A DNA stretch of 64,000 nt from Hyphomicrobium sp. 12-62-95 (GTDB taxonomy: Bacteria; Pseudomonadota; Alphaproteobacteria; Rhizobiales; Hyphomicrobiaceae), in assembly GCA_002279935.1 (NCBI GenBank), contig NCCZ01000010.1, positions 39,376-103,375 on the forward strand, written 5' to 3'. The notes beneath the pieces were generated by a model. The model had not been told where the DNA came from. It ran no database searches and saw only the letters and a program-made list of their open reading frames with translations. Position numbers and translations under genes: made by a program. Shown one piece after another: positions 43,128 to 51,637 of the stretch. Within the stretch, counting starts at the first letter, position 1. Each line of letters begins with the position of its first letter.

Positions 43128-43963
43128 GTCTGCTCCGGAGGGTGGGTCGCCGGCGTGCGGCCCAGTGAGGCTGTGACCAAGTCGCCGGGTGGTGTGGGTT
43201 TGGAAAAGATCTGGTGGCCGCGCAGGTAGAGGCGGGCGGCGTGATAGTGGATCAGCAGCACGACTTGCAGCGTGGGGAAGGGGTGGCGGAGGAAGCTCTT
43301 GAGCAGTGTGCGCGAGGTGAGGGTTTCGAAGCGGCCGCCGATGGTGGCGGAGAGCGCCCGGGCGCCGTCGCGGTAGAGGTCGATGCGGATGGAGACGCGG
43401 TCTGGCTTTTCGATGAAGCGAAAGCGGTATTCGCCATCAGTGGGGAAGAAGGGCGAGACGTGGAAGACCTTTTCGGCGGTGATCTCTTCGTCGGGGCCAA
43501 TCGCCGTGCCGTCGGATTTGCGGCAGAGGTAGCAGTGGCGCTCGCCAAAGGTGTTGTTCACTTCGGCAAGGACGGCTGCAAGTGCGCCGGTCTCATCGTG
43601 GCACAGCCAGAAGCTGACGGGGTTGAAGCCGAAGCCGAGCACGCGGGGGAGCGTGATGAGCGTCACCTCGCCATCGGGCATGGTGGCGCCGATACTGGCG
43701 AAGGCGGCGTTCAGCCAATCGTTGAAACCGGTGCTGCGGTCGCCGTAGTCGCGATCGTTGAGGGCGAAGAGGCCCCAGCCGTTGCGGTTGAGGAAGCGGC
43801 GCTTCAGGCGCGGGATCGCGGCAACGGGGATGTGGAGATACGTGAGATTGTGGATCAGCGTGTAAGGCTTGGGCGTGAAGCGTGCATGCGTGATGCGCGC
43901 TTCCAAGAGGCCGCGCGCAATCGGTTCGTCGCTGATGATCGGCGCTGCCGCTGTTATGCCCAT
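43124..43963 (-). CDS. DUF1365 family protein
   Basis: A 279-residue protein of the DUF1365 family, with the opening ARGLLEARITHARFTPKPYT and the core VLGFGFNPVSFWLCHDETG. No reaction is established; it occurs next to COG2907 flavoproteins and cyclopropane-synthase-like enzymes and is thought to act in fatty-acid modification. The ATG at 43963 overlaps the flavoprotein gene by 10 bp; a much longer in-frame reading lies inside that gene and is rejected. Confidence 0.87.
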   Translation of the reverse strand: MGITAAAPIISDEPIARGLLEARITHARFTPKPYTLIHNLTYLHIPVAAIPRLKRRFLNRNGWGLFALNDRDYGDRSTGFNDWLNAAFASIGATMPDGEVTLITLPRVLGFGFNPVSFWLCHDETGALAAVLAEVNNTFGERHCYLCRKSDGTAIGPDEEITAEKVFHVSPFFPTDGEYRFRFIEKPDRVSIRIDLYRDGARALSATIGGRFETLTSRTLLKSFLRHPFPTLQVVLLIHYHAARLYLRGHQIFSKPTPPGDLVTASLGRTPATHPPEQT

Positions 43964-45207
43964 GGGATGGGCACTCCCTTGGCTTCGGCGACGCGGACGG
44001 CGCTCCACAAGCCGTCTTCGTGGAAGCCGTTGCGCTGCCAGGCGCCGCAGAACCAAAGGCTGCGGCGGCCTTGGATGGACGGGATTTCGGCTTGCGCGGC
44101 GACGGCCTCTCGCGAGAACACGGGATGGCGGAAGACGTGGCGGTCGACGACCTTGGCGGGGTCGATCTCGCGGTCGGGATTGAGGCTGACGAAGACATCG
44201 TCGCCGGGAAGCGATTGGAGTTTGTTCATCCAATAGGTCACGGAGACGTCGTTGCCAGTGTCGCTCGCGCTGGCGCCATAGACCCAACTGGCCCAAGCGG
44301 CTTTCGCGTTCGGCATGAGGCGAGCGTCGGTGTGGAGGACGCCTTCGTTATCGCGGAACTTGAATGCACCGAGGATGCGGCGCTCTTCGGGTGTGGGATC
44401 GGCGATCATGGCGAGGGAAGCGTCAGCATGCGCGGCCAGCACGACCTCGTCAAAGCGCTCTCTTTCCCCCTTTGATGTCACGACTTCAAATCCACCCTGT
44501 GCGGCGCGAACCTCGCGGACCGGGTCGCCCGTCCGAACTTTGCTGCCGAGACGATCGATGATCCGGCGGACATATTGCTCGCTGCCCCCGTCGACTGTCC
44601 GCCAGGGATGATGCCCATTGACGGACAAAAGTCCATGGTTGTCAAAAAAGCGGACAAAGGTCTTGGCCGGGAAATCGAGCATCTGGCGGGGCGGCGTGCT
44701 CCAGATGGCAGCACCCATGGGGACGAGGAAGCGGTCCTTGAACCAGTCGCCGGGGGCGAGGCGGTCGATGAATTCGCCGAGCGTCGGGTCTCCGGGTTCA
44801 TCTAGGGCAAGCTTGGCGGAGCGGAAGAAGCGCATGATATCGGCCAGCATGCGCAGGTAGCGGGGGGAAACCATATTCTTCCTCTGCGCAAAGAGGCCTT
44901 GGAGCGAACTGGCGCAGAATTCGAGTTCGCCGTCGCCGTAGCGGACGCCAAACGACATGTCGCTTGGCTTGGTGGGTACGGAGAGGCTGGCGAAGAGTTT
45001 CGTCAGGTGGGGATAGTTGACCTCGTTATAGACGATGAAGCCGGTGTCGACGGGCAGGGGGCCGCCGGGGCGCGGCACGTGGATGGTGCGGGAGTGGCCG
45101 CCCGGGCGGGCCTCACCCTCGAGAACGACGACATCGTGGGCATTTTTGAGAAGATAGGCGCACGAAAGGCCTGAGATGCCCGACCCCACCACTGCAATGC
45201 GCGCCAC
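43954..45207 (-). CDS. FAD-dependent amine-oxidase-like protein (COG2907)
   Basis: A 417-residue flavoprotein. The FAD motif IAVVGSGISGLSCAYLLK is at the extreme N-terminus, followed by LEGEARPGGHSRTI and DTGFIVYNEVNYPHL, characteristic of COG2907. The C-terminal FAD contact reads LWFCGAWQRNGFHEDGL. Homologues sit in the RpoE-ChrR singlet-oxygen regulon of Rhodobacter sphaeroides. First gene of the three-gene minus-strand unit, divergent from the DUF1295 gene with a 140-bp shared gap. Substrate not known from sequence. Confidence 0.88.
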   Translation of the reverse strand: MARIAVVGSGISGLSCAYLLKNAHDVVVLEGEARPGGHSRTIHVPRPGGPLPVDTGFIVYNEVNYPHLTKLFASLSVPTKPSDMSFGVRYGDGELEFCASSLQGLFAQRKNMVSPRYLRMLADIMRFFRSAKLALDEPGDPTLGEFIDRLAPGDWFKDRFLVPMGAAIWSTPPRQMLDFPAKTFVRFFDNHGLLSVNGHHPWRTVDGGSEQYVRRIIDRLGSKVRTGDPVREVRAAQGGFEVVTSKGERERFDEVVLAAHADASLAMIADPTPEERRILGAFKFRDNEGVLHTDARLMPNAKAAWASWVYGASASDTGNDVSVTYWMNKLQSLPGDDVFVSLNPDREIDPAKVVDRHVFRHPVFSREAVAAQAEIPSIQGRRSLWFCGAWQRNGFHEDGLWSAVRVAEAKGVPIPWA

Positions 45208-45347
45208 TGTCTTTCTTCCCCACGACTTCTGTGTGTTGATCTACGAAATCCATCTCGGAGCGGTTCACGCGGATCCGTTGGCGGACCGGCTGCGTTGAAC
45301 TTTCATGTCGTCTTAGCAAAAGTGATCTTAGCGAAAGTGTTCAGGCC

Positions 45348-46133
45348 GTGGATATCCTAATTGCATTGGCGGCCGGGCTAGCCGTTCTCTCGCTCATGAT
45401 GGCGGGTGGATACATCCTGGCTATGCGCAGCGGCAATGGGGGCTGGGCAGATACAGTTTGGACCTTTGGGGTCGGACTGGCGGCTCTTGCATCCATTTTC
45501 GTTCTAGCTGGTCCTGATGTGAGATCGCGGCATTGGCTGGTGGTAGCGCTGGCCGCTCTGTGGTCGCTGCGGCTGGGGATTTACCTGTTCGGGCGGACAT
45601 TGGGCAAGGCCGAGGATGCCCGTTATGCGGACCTGAAGCGCGAGTGGGGCGCGGATCATCCGCGGCGGCTATTTCTGTTTTTGCAGGCGCAGGCACTGGC
45701 AGGCGTGCCGCTGTTCGGTGCCATGGCGCTGGCGGCGGACCGGCCGGGGCCGCTGGACCTTTGGGATGCTTTGGGGACCTGCGTGCTGCTGGCGGGCGTG
45801 ATCGGGACAGCCGTTTCGGATTGGCAACTGTCTCAATTCAAGGCCGATCCGGCCAACAAGGGGCGTGTCTGTGACGTGGGCCTGTGGAGTGTTTCGCGGC
45901 ACCCGAACTACTTTTTCGAGTTTCTATCGTGGTGCGCTTGGCCAGTGATCGCGTTCAATCCCGTTGGCTACCCCGTAGGACTCCTAGCATTGCTGGCGCC
46001 GGCGCTGATGTATTACCTTTTGCGTCATGTTTCGGGCGTGCCGCCGCTGGAAGCGCATATGGAGCGGTCGCGGCCGGAAGCCTTCGCAAAGTACAAGGCG
46101 CGGGTGCCGGTGTTTTTTCCAAAGCTCGTTTGA
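45348..46133 (+). CDS. DUF1295 membrane protein (steroid 5-alpha-reductase-like)
   Basis: A 261-residue membrane protein with about six hydrophobic segments and the C-terminal signature LWSVSRHPNYFFEFLSWCAW, which marks DUF1295 and the related reductase/isoprenylcysteine methyltransferase fold. Proteins of this family occur beside cyclopropane-synthase-like and COG2907 genes; a reductase or desaturase-type role on fatty acyl chains has been proposed for relatives. The start is a GTG. The second methyltransferase gene follows after 44 bp. Confidence 0.87.
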   Translation: MDILIALAAGLAVLSLMMAGGYILAMRSGNGGWADTVWTFGVGLAALASIFVLAGPDVRSRHWLVVALAALWSLRLGIYLFGRTLGKAEDARYADLKREWGADHPRRLFLFLQAQALAGVPLFGAMALAADRPGPLDLWDALGTCVLLAGVIGTAVSDWQLSQFKADPANKGRVCDVGLWSVSRHPNYFFEFLSWCAWPVIAFNPVGYPVGLLALLAPALMYYLLRHVSGVPPLEAHMERSRPEAFAKYKARVPVFFPKLV

Positions 46134-46177
46134 GTTGATCCGGCCGCGAAGGGGCCGCTCAGTGGAGAGTGGGTGCA

Positions 46178-47218
46178 ATGACGACGATGCCTCAGTCCGT
46201 GATTGCGGGGGCGATCCGGACGGTCGAGACAGTGCCGCTACCCGACAGTGTGTTGCGGTTTGGGGTGCAGCAGTTGATCGGCACGCGGGCGCGATCGCTC
46301 GAGCCTAACGCGGAGATCGACCGGGTGTTTGCGGACGATATGCGGCGCCGGGCGATCGCGCTGCATGCGGATGCCGCCAACGCGCAGCATTACGAATTGC
46401 CGGAAGAGTTTTTCGGCCTGACGCTGGGACCGCATCGCAAATATTCGAGCTGCTATTACGCGACGGGGCGGGAGACACTTGGGGAAGCGGAGGCGGCCGC
46501 ACTCGCGATCACGGTGGAGCGGGCGGGGCTTCATGACGGGCAGCGGATTTTGGAATTGGGCTGCGGGTGGGGATCGCTGACGCTGTACATGGCGGCGCGG
46601 TATCCGAAGGCGGTGATCACGGCGGTTTCGAACTCAGCCAGTCAGCGGCGGTATATCGAAGACACGGCGCGGGCGCGGGGGCTCGGCAATGTGCGCGTGA
46701 TCACCTGCGATATGAATGCGTTTCAGCCGGAGGGGCCGTTCGATCGCGTGGTGTCGGTGGAAATGTTCGAGCACATGTCGAACTGGGAAGCGCTGCTCAC
46801 CAAGGTGCGCGATGCGCTGGCACCCGATGGGCGGCTTTTCATTCACGTGTTCTCGCATCGGACGACACCGTACCGGTTCGACCACACGGATCCGACGGAC
46901 TGGATCGGGCAGTATTTCTTCACCGGCGGGATCATGCCGAGCGACGGGTTGATCCGGCAGTTTTCCGACCTCGTCGAAGTGGAAGATGAGTGGCGCTGGA
47001 GCGGGACGCATTATGCGCGCACGGCGACGCATTGGATCGAGAACTTCGATCGGAACGGGCCTGAGATTGATCGCATTTTGCGCGATGTTTACGGTCCGCA
47101 GGCCGGTGTGTGGAAGCGGCGGTGGCGCTTGTTCTATCTGGCGACCGAGGGGCTATTCGGGCATGCGAATGGAGACGAGTGGGGCGTGAAGCACTACCGG
47201 CTGCGCCCCGTTCGCTGA
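46178..47218 (+). CDS. Cyclopropane-fatty-acid-synthase-like methyltransferase (copy 2)
   Basis: A 346-residue SAM-dependent methyltransferase of the same broad family as the gene at 41955-43127 but of a shorter, distinct subgroup: AQHYELPEEFFGLTLGPHRK replaces the usual HYD.GNDFY segment, and ILELGCGWGSLTLYMAARYP is the SAM motif. The ATG at 46178 has GGAG upstream and is preferred to the GTG at 46169. It is in line with the DUF1295 gene and convergent with the DUF2177 gene. The substrate could be a methylated or unsaturated lipid; not determinable here. Confidence 0.87.
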   Translation: MTTMPQSVIAGAIRTVETVPLPDSVLRFGVQQLIGTRARSLEPNAEIDRVFADDMRRRAIALHADAANAQHYELPEEFFGLTLGPHRKYSSCYYATGRETLGEAEAAALAITVERAGLHDGQRILELGCGWGSLTLYMAARYPKAVITAVSNSASQRRYIEDTARARGLGNVRVITCDMNAFQPEGPFDRVVSVEMFEHMSNWEALLTKVRDALAPDGRLFIHVFSHRTTPYRFDHTDPTDWIGQYFFTGGIMPSDGLIRQFSDLVEVEDEWRWSGTHYARTATHWIENFDRNGPEIDRILRDVYGPQAGVWKRRWRLFYLATEGLFGHANGDEWGVKHYRLRPVR

Positions 47219-47222
47219 CCTC

Positions 47223-47630
47223 TCAGGCGCTGCCGTACCAGCGGGCCGCAAGCGTACCGGCCACGGCGGCGGTGGCCGTGAGAAAGGCGCCCCAGGTCAT
47301 GTCCATGGCGGTGATGAACGTGGGCCAGACCTTGAGGGTCGCCTGATTGGTCAGATCGTACGTACCGTAACAGACAAGGCCGAGCAGGGCGCCGTTGAGG
47401 GCTGCGGTCTGGAGGCTGCCGCCGGCGGCCAGTGCGGGCGAGACGGCGAACCACACGATGCCGAAAATATAGAGCAGGTAGAACGCGATGGCCGGGGCGA
47501 AACGGATGCCGTCGGGCAGCAGAAGTTCGCCGATATTCTGCCGGTAAACATTGATCATCGTCGTTAGCCAGACGCTGTCGACGATGGCCATGTAGAGGCC
47601 GGTGGCGAGGTAGGCGATGACGTACTGCAT
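47223..47630 (-). CDS. DUF2177 membrane protein
   Basis: A 135-residue protein with four hydrophobic segments, matching DUF2177: MQYVIAYLATGLYMAIVDSV at the start and GLVCYGTYDLTNQATLKVWP in the third segment. Function unknown; the family recurs beside cyclopropane-synthase-like and DUF1295 genes. The ATG at 47630 has AGG just upstream and begins the conserved region, so the longer reading from 47711 is rejected. It is convergent with the second methyltransferase gene, 4 bp apart. Confidence 0.85.
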   Translation of the reverse strand: MQYVIAYLATGLYMAIVDSVWLTTMINVYRQNIGELLLPDGIRFAPAIAFYLLYIFGIVWFAVSPALAAGGSLQTAALNGALLGLVCYGTYDLTNQATLKVWPTFITAMDMTWGAFLTATAAVAGTLAARWYGSA

Positions 47631-47717
47631 GGGGGACCTGCTGATCGGCTGCGGCGGGACGGCGGATGAGTGACTTAGCAGGTAAACGGTGTGGACACGT
47701 GGTCGGTTCACTGGGAT

Positions 47718-48314
47718 TTACACCCAGGACATTTCGCCGTTGGAGATGACCAGCACCTTGTCTTGGGGACTTTCGAGGGCGGGGATCGTTTCGGGGTCGA
47801 GGTTCAAGAGGTGGGCGCGCAAGCAGCGGGAGACGCCGCCGTGGGACGCGATGACTGTGTCGCGTTCCAGGGTTTCGGTCCAGTCGATGATGCGTCGAAG
47901 CAGGTCGGCGTAGCTCTCGCCGCCGACGGGGCGCCAGCGAAATGGGTCTAGCTCTCTGTCGGCGAGGCCATACGGATCCGTCTGCGGCAGGTGGGTCTGC
48001 AACTGGCCTTCCCAGGAGCCGTAGGAAAGTTCGATCAGGCGGCGGTCGATGCGGTAGGCGGCGGGATCGAGGCCGAGGGATGCGCGCAGGATTTCCATGG
48101 TCTCGCGGGCGCGGCCCAAGGGACTGGCGACAAAGTCAGCGCTCTCGATGGTGGGCAGAAAGGCGCGCAGGGCCTCGCCGTTGCGGCGCGACTGGGCGCG
48201 GCCGCGATCATTCAAAGGAATATCGGTCTGGCCCTGGTAGCGCCGTTCGGCGTTCCAGTCTGTCTCGCCATGGCGGACGAAGAAGAGTTTGAGGGCGGGT
48301 CGCATGCTGCACAT
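47718..48314 (-). CDS. Histidine phosphatase family protein (phosphoglycerate-mutase-like)
   Basis: A 198-residue member of the histidine phosphatase superfamily. The catalytic histidine is in LFFVRHGETDWNAERRYQG, the second catalytic histidine in VIASHGGVSRCLRA, and ASPLGRARETMEIL supplies the phosphate-binding arginine. Substrate unknown; such genes are often annotated gpmB-like. Either the ATG at 48314 or that at 48305 could be the start. It follows fabI on the same strand (31-bp gap), an order seen in Rhizobiales. Confidence 0.88.
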   Translation of the reverse strand: MCSMRPALKLFFVRHGETDWNAERRYQGQTDIPLNDRGRAQSRRNGEALRAFLPTIESADFVASPLGRARETMEILRASLGLDPAAYRIDRRLIELSYGSWEGQLQTHLPQTDPYGLADRELDPFRWRPVGGESYADLLRRIIDWTETLERDTVIASHGGVSRCLRAHLLNLDPETIPALESPQDKVLVISNGEMSWV

Positions 48315-48345
48315 GTAGGTGGTTGCGGCCCGCTCGACTACCCGC

Positions 48346-49194
48346 TCAGCTGTCGCTCTTGACCACGGAAATGTCGGGGGCGTCTTCGTTCTTCATGCCC
48401 TGGACATGATAGCCGCTGTCGACGTGGTGGATCTCACCAGTGACGCCGCGAGACAGATCGGACAAGAGGTAAAGTCCGGCACCGCCGACGTCTTCAATGG
48501 TCACTGTGCGGCGGAGCGGCGAGTTATATTCGTTCCAGCGCAGGATGTAGCGGAAGTCGGAAATGCCGGCTGCGGCGAGCGTCTTGATGGGGCCTGCCGA
48601 GATGGCATTGACGCGGATGCCGGTGCGGCCGAGGTCGGAGGCGAGGTAGCGTACGGAGGCTTCGAGTGCGGCTTTGGCGACGCCCATGACGTTGTAATGC
48701 GGCATGACTTTTTCGGCGCCGTAGTAGGTGAGCGTGATGATGGAGCCGCCATTGGGCATAAGCTTCTCCGCGCGCTGGGCGAGGGCCGTCAGCGAGTAGC
48801 AGGAGATGAGCATGGTCTGGGTGAAGTTCGCTTCGGAGGTTTCGACGTAGCGGCCATCGAGCTCGTTTTTGTCGGAGAAGGCGATGGCGTGGACGAGGAA
48901 GTCGAGGCGGCCCCACTGCTTCTCGATTTCGGCGAAGAGCACGTCGATGGAGGCTTTATCGGAGACGTCGCAGGGCAGAACGAGGGAGGCGCCAAGCTCG
49001 GCGGCCAGCGGCTCAACGCGCTTCTTCAGAGCGTCGCCCTGGTAGGTGAGGGCGAGTTCGGCTCCCTGGGCCGCGACAGCGCGGGCAATGCCCCAAGCGA
49101 TCGAGCGATTGTTGGCGACGCCCATGATGAGGCCGCGCTTGCCAGCCATGAGGTTGCCTGCCGGCACGCCATCACCTGCTCCTGGTTCAGCCAT
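48346..49194 (-). CDS. fabI: Enoyl-[acyl-carrier-protein] reductase (NADH) FabI
   Basis: A 282-residue short-chain dehydrogenase that reduces enoyl-ACP in the last step of each fatty-acid elongation cycle. The nucleotide-binding segment is GKRGLIMGVANNRSIAWGIA and the catalytic Tyr-x6-Lys is YNVMGVAK; the upstream TYYGAEKVMPHY is FabI-specific. The downstream gene is the histidine phosphatase. The ATG at 49194 gives a short leader before the fold; an internal ATG at 49149 is also possible. Confidence 0.95.
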   Translation of the reverse strand: MAEPGAGDGVPAGNLMAGKRGLIMGVANNRSIAWGIARAVAAQGAELALTYQGDALKKRVEPLAAELGASLVLPCDVSDKASIDVLFAEIEKQWGRLDFLVHAIAFSDKNELDGRYVETSEANFTQTMLISCYSLTALAQRAEKLMPNGGSIITLTYYGAEKVMPHYNVMGVAKAALEASVRYLASDLGRTGIRVNAISAGPIKTLAAAGISDFRYILRWNEYNSPLRRTVTIEDVGGAGLYLLSDLSRGVTGEIHHVDSGYHVQGMKNEDAPDISVVKSDS

Positions 49195-49432
49195 GAGCTT
49201 CCCAATTCCTTTTCTCTGTCCGTGTAATTTTGCGGCATCCTACACAAAAGACTTGTGCGGTCCAGTCACGGCTCGGGTTATCGCGAGGTGGGCGAGGCGG
49301 TTACGGCTGAGCTCTTTTCAAGCAACCGTAATGCTCTGAAAAGAATTGTTTTTCCTGTAGCCTTTGGCGGAAGAGGGGTGGGTGCGGCAGGCGCGGCTGA
49401 TCGCCCCGGAGGGTCAGCCACCGCCGCCGTGA

Positions 49433-49915
49433 TCAGCCTTCCAGCGACCAGACGCCCAGGGCGTCGCGGCAGGCAACCCCTTCCGCTTTGCGGGTTTTGT
49501 CGCCCGTTGTCATCATCACCACGACGTGGCGGCAGATCGTGCCTTCGACGTTCTTGAAGGAAGACGTGGGTTTGACGAGCCCGGAGAGGCGGCCATTGTT
49601 GCGGTGCCAGACGTAGGTGGCGCCATCGGCCGTGGCGGAAAGGGCGTGCTGGACGCTAGAGAGGGCGGCGATTTCGTCGCCGGCATCAAGGGCGCGGCCG
49701 TCATCGGGGGCGGCCTTGAGATCGGCGAGCTTGGGTTTCTGCCTTCGATTGGAGGCGACGGGGCAGTCGCACGAGGGGGATTGAGCCGCCGCGGCTTCTT
49801 CTTTGCCCGGATCGGCGGCCAAGGCTTCGGGGGACGACAGGAAGACGGTGGCGACCATGGCGAAGGCGGTCAGGATGCCGGCCGATAGCGACACGAGAGA
49901 TTGGGTTTCACGCAT
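49433..49915 (-). CDS. Secreted surface-antigen-like protein (RT0821/Lpp0805 type)
   Basis: A 160-residue exported protein. A signal peptide (about residues 1-34, ending EALAADPG) precedes a short cysteine-containing linker (SPSCDCPVAS) and a beta-rich domain with GATYVWHRNNGRLSGLVKPT and, at the end, GVACRDALGVWSLEG. That C-terminal pattern is typical of the small RT0821/Lpp0805-like surface proteins next to pdxH/fabI in Rhizobiales. Function unknown. Divergent from pdxH. Confidence 0.72.
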   Translation of the reverse strand: MRETQSLVSLSAGILTAFAMVATVFLSSPEALAADPGKEEAAAAQSPSCDCPVASNRRQKPKLADLKAAPDDGRALDAGDEIAALSSVQHALSATADGATYVWHRNNGRLSGLVKPTSSFKNVEGTICRHVVVMMTTGDKTRKAEGVACRDALGVWSLEG

Positions 49916-50140
49916 GACTGAACTCGCTACTCAAAAACAGGAACACAGGGGGGGGGCCGAACAGGGCCTTGCGGGCCATGCTGACGGAACATGGATAAAA
50001 AAGGGTCAATGGGTGTTGCGAATTGAAGGGAAAGGATCGGATAGGGGGCTAGCATGCGTTAAGACCTGGCATGCGTTAAGAGAAGCTGAATGGCGCTCCG
50101 CCAAGATGGGCGCGCGCAATCCAGACGACGAGGCATTGAG

Positions 50141-50782
50141 ATGAGCCAACAGAGCCACGATCCGCATGGGGGCGATTTTGCCGAAGCGGTGGAGCCGTTC
50201 CTGCTGTTTGAGAGCTGGTTCGGGGAGGCGCGCGAAAAGGAGATCAACGATCCTAATGCCATGGCGATTGCGACGGCGGATGCCTCGGGACTACCCAACG
50301 TGCGCATGGTGCTGTTGAAGGGGCTCGACGGTCCGGGCGTGCCGGGGCGGGGCTTTGTCTTCTACACCAATCTTGAAAGCGCCAAGGGACGCGAGCTTGC
50401 CGCCAATCCGCAAGCCGCGATCGTGTTCCATTGGAAGAGCCTGCTGCGGCAGGTGCGGGCGCGCGGTCAGATCACGCCGGTGACGCCGGAAGAGGCGGAT
50501 GAATATTATGCGTCGCGGCACCGGACGAGCCGGATCGGCGCGTGGGCGTCGAAGCAGTCGCGGCCGTTGGAAAGCCGGCTGGCGCTGGAGAAGGCTGTGG
50601 CGATCGAGACTGCGCGGTTCGGGATCAGCACGATCCCGCGGCCGCCGCACTGGTCGGGCTTCCGGCTGACGCCGCTGGAGATCGAATTCTGGTCCGACCG
50701 TCCGTTCCGGCTGCATGACCGCGTCGTGTTCCGTCGCGAGACGCGGGATGCGCACTGGACGAAGACGCGGCTTTATCCGTGA
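50141..50782 (+). CDS. pdxH: Pyridoxamine 5'-phosphate oxidase
   Basis: A 213-residue FMN enzyme that oxidises pyridoxine or pyridoxamine phosphate to pyridoxal phosphate, the cofactor used by HemA in this window. Family segments are [40 protein letters not shown], and the C-terminal [12 protein letters not shown] then WTKTRLYP. The ATG at 50141 gives the usual length; an upstream in-frame start adds a non-conserved leader. Confidence 0.95.
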   Translation: MSQQSHDPHGGDFAEAVEPFLLFESWFGEAREKEINDPNAMAIATADASGLPNVRMVLLKGLDGPGVPGRGFVFYTNLESAKGRELAANPQAAIVFHWKSLLRQVRARGQITPVTPEEADEYYASRHRTSRIGAWASKQSRPLESRLALEKAVAIETARFGISTIPRPPHWSGFRLTPLEIEFWSDRPFRLHDRVVFRRETRDAHWTKTRLYP

Positions 50783-50804
50783 GGCCTTATCCGTAAGACT
50801 GGGA

Positions 50805-51593
50805 TCAGCCGGCGACGAGGTTGCGGATCGCTTTGACCATGTGGCCATTGCCGGCGATGATATCGCCTTTGGCCAGCATTTTGTCGGTGCCTTGCAGGTC
50901 GGTGACGATGCCGCCGGCTTCGCGCATGATGACGATGCCGGCTGCCATATCCCAAGGCTTCAAGTTGCGTTCCCAGTAGCAATCGAAGCGGCCGGCGGCG
51001 GTCCAGGCGAGATCGAGGGCCGCGGAGCCGGTGCGGCGGATGCCGGCAACCTCCTTCATGGCGGTCGACATTTCCTTGATGAAGCCGGGATGACCAGGAC
51101 GGCCGCGATGGGGAATTCCGGTCGCAACCACGGCGTCGCCTATGGTCTTGCGGGCGGCGACCCGCAGGCGGCGTTTTTCGTTGAGGAAGGCGCCCTTGCC
51201 CTTTTCGGCGGTGAAGAGTTCGTCGGCGATCGGGTTATAGACGAGGCCGGCGACAAGCTGGCCGTCGCGCTCCAGGCCGATGGAAATCGCGAACATCGGA
51301 ATGCCGTGCAGGAAGTTGGTCGTGCCGTCGAGAGGATCGATGATCCAGCGGTGAGATTTGTCGGCGCCTTCGACCTCGCCGCCTTCTTCCATGAGGAAGC
51401 CGTATTGCGGGCGGGCCTTGTTCAATTCGCGGAAGATGATTTCCTCGGCCTTGTGATCGGCGGCGGAGACGAAATTGGCGGGGCCCTTGATCGAGACCTG
51501 CAACTGCTCGACCTCGCCGAAATCGCGGACGAGGGTGCGGGCCGCTTTGCGGGCGGCCTGGGTCATGACGTTAATCAGAGCTGAAGCGGGCAT
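50805..51593 (-). CDS. suhB: Inositol monophosphatase family protein
   Basis: A 262-residue Mg-dependent phosphatase of the inositol monophosphatase family. The metal-binding motifs are GFLMEEGGE, WIIDPLDGTTNFLHGIP and, in the C-terminal half, LKPWDMAAGIVIMREAGG. The start is the ATG at 51593; a longer reading is rejected. SuhB in enterobacteria also has RNA-related roles, so the symbol reflects family, not a proven role. It is downstream of the Sel1-repeat gene. Confidence 0.88.
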   Translation of the reverse strand: MPASALINVMTQAARKAARTLVRDFGEVEQLQVSIKGPANFVSAADHKAEEIIFRELNKARPQYGFLMEEGGEVEGADKSHRWIIDPLDGTTNFLHGIPMFAISIGLERDGQLVAGLVYNPIADELFTAEKGKGAFLNEKRRLRVAARKTIGDAVVATGIPHRGRPGHPGFIKEMSTAMKEVAGIRRTGSAALDLAWTAAGRFDCYWERNLKPWDMAAGIVIMREAGGIVTDLQGTDKMLAKGDIIAGNGHMVKAIRNLVAG

Positions 51594-51637
51594 AATTTGG
51601 CCGGGGATGAACTGGCGATTTTTGTGGGTCTCACGCT

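Noticed and set aside
45208..45347. A possible ECF-sigma promoter (TGAACC, 16 bases, CGTA) before the FAD oxidase gene
   Set aside because: It differs from the RpoE pattern known in Rhodobacter in the -35 and -10 elements; too weak to annotate.
49313..49344. Inverted repeat TCTTTTCA / TGAAAAGA upstream of fabI
   Set aside because: Eight-base arms with a 16-base loop and no T run; not a terminator on either strand and no known operator.
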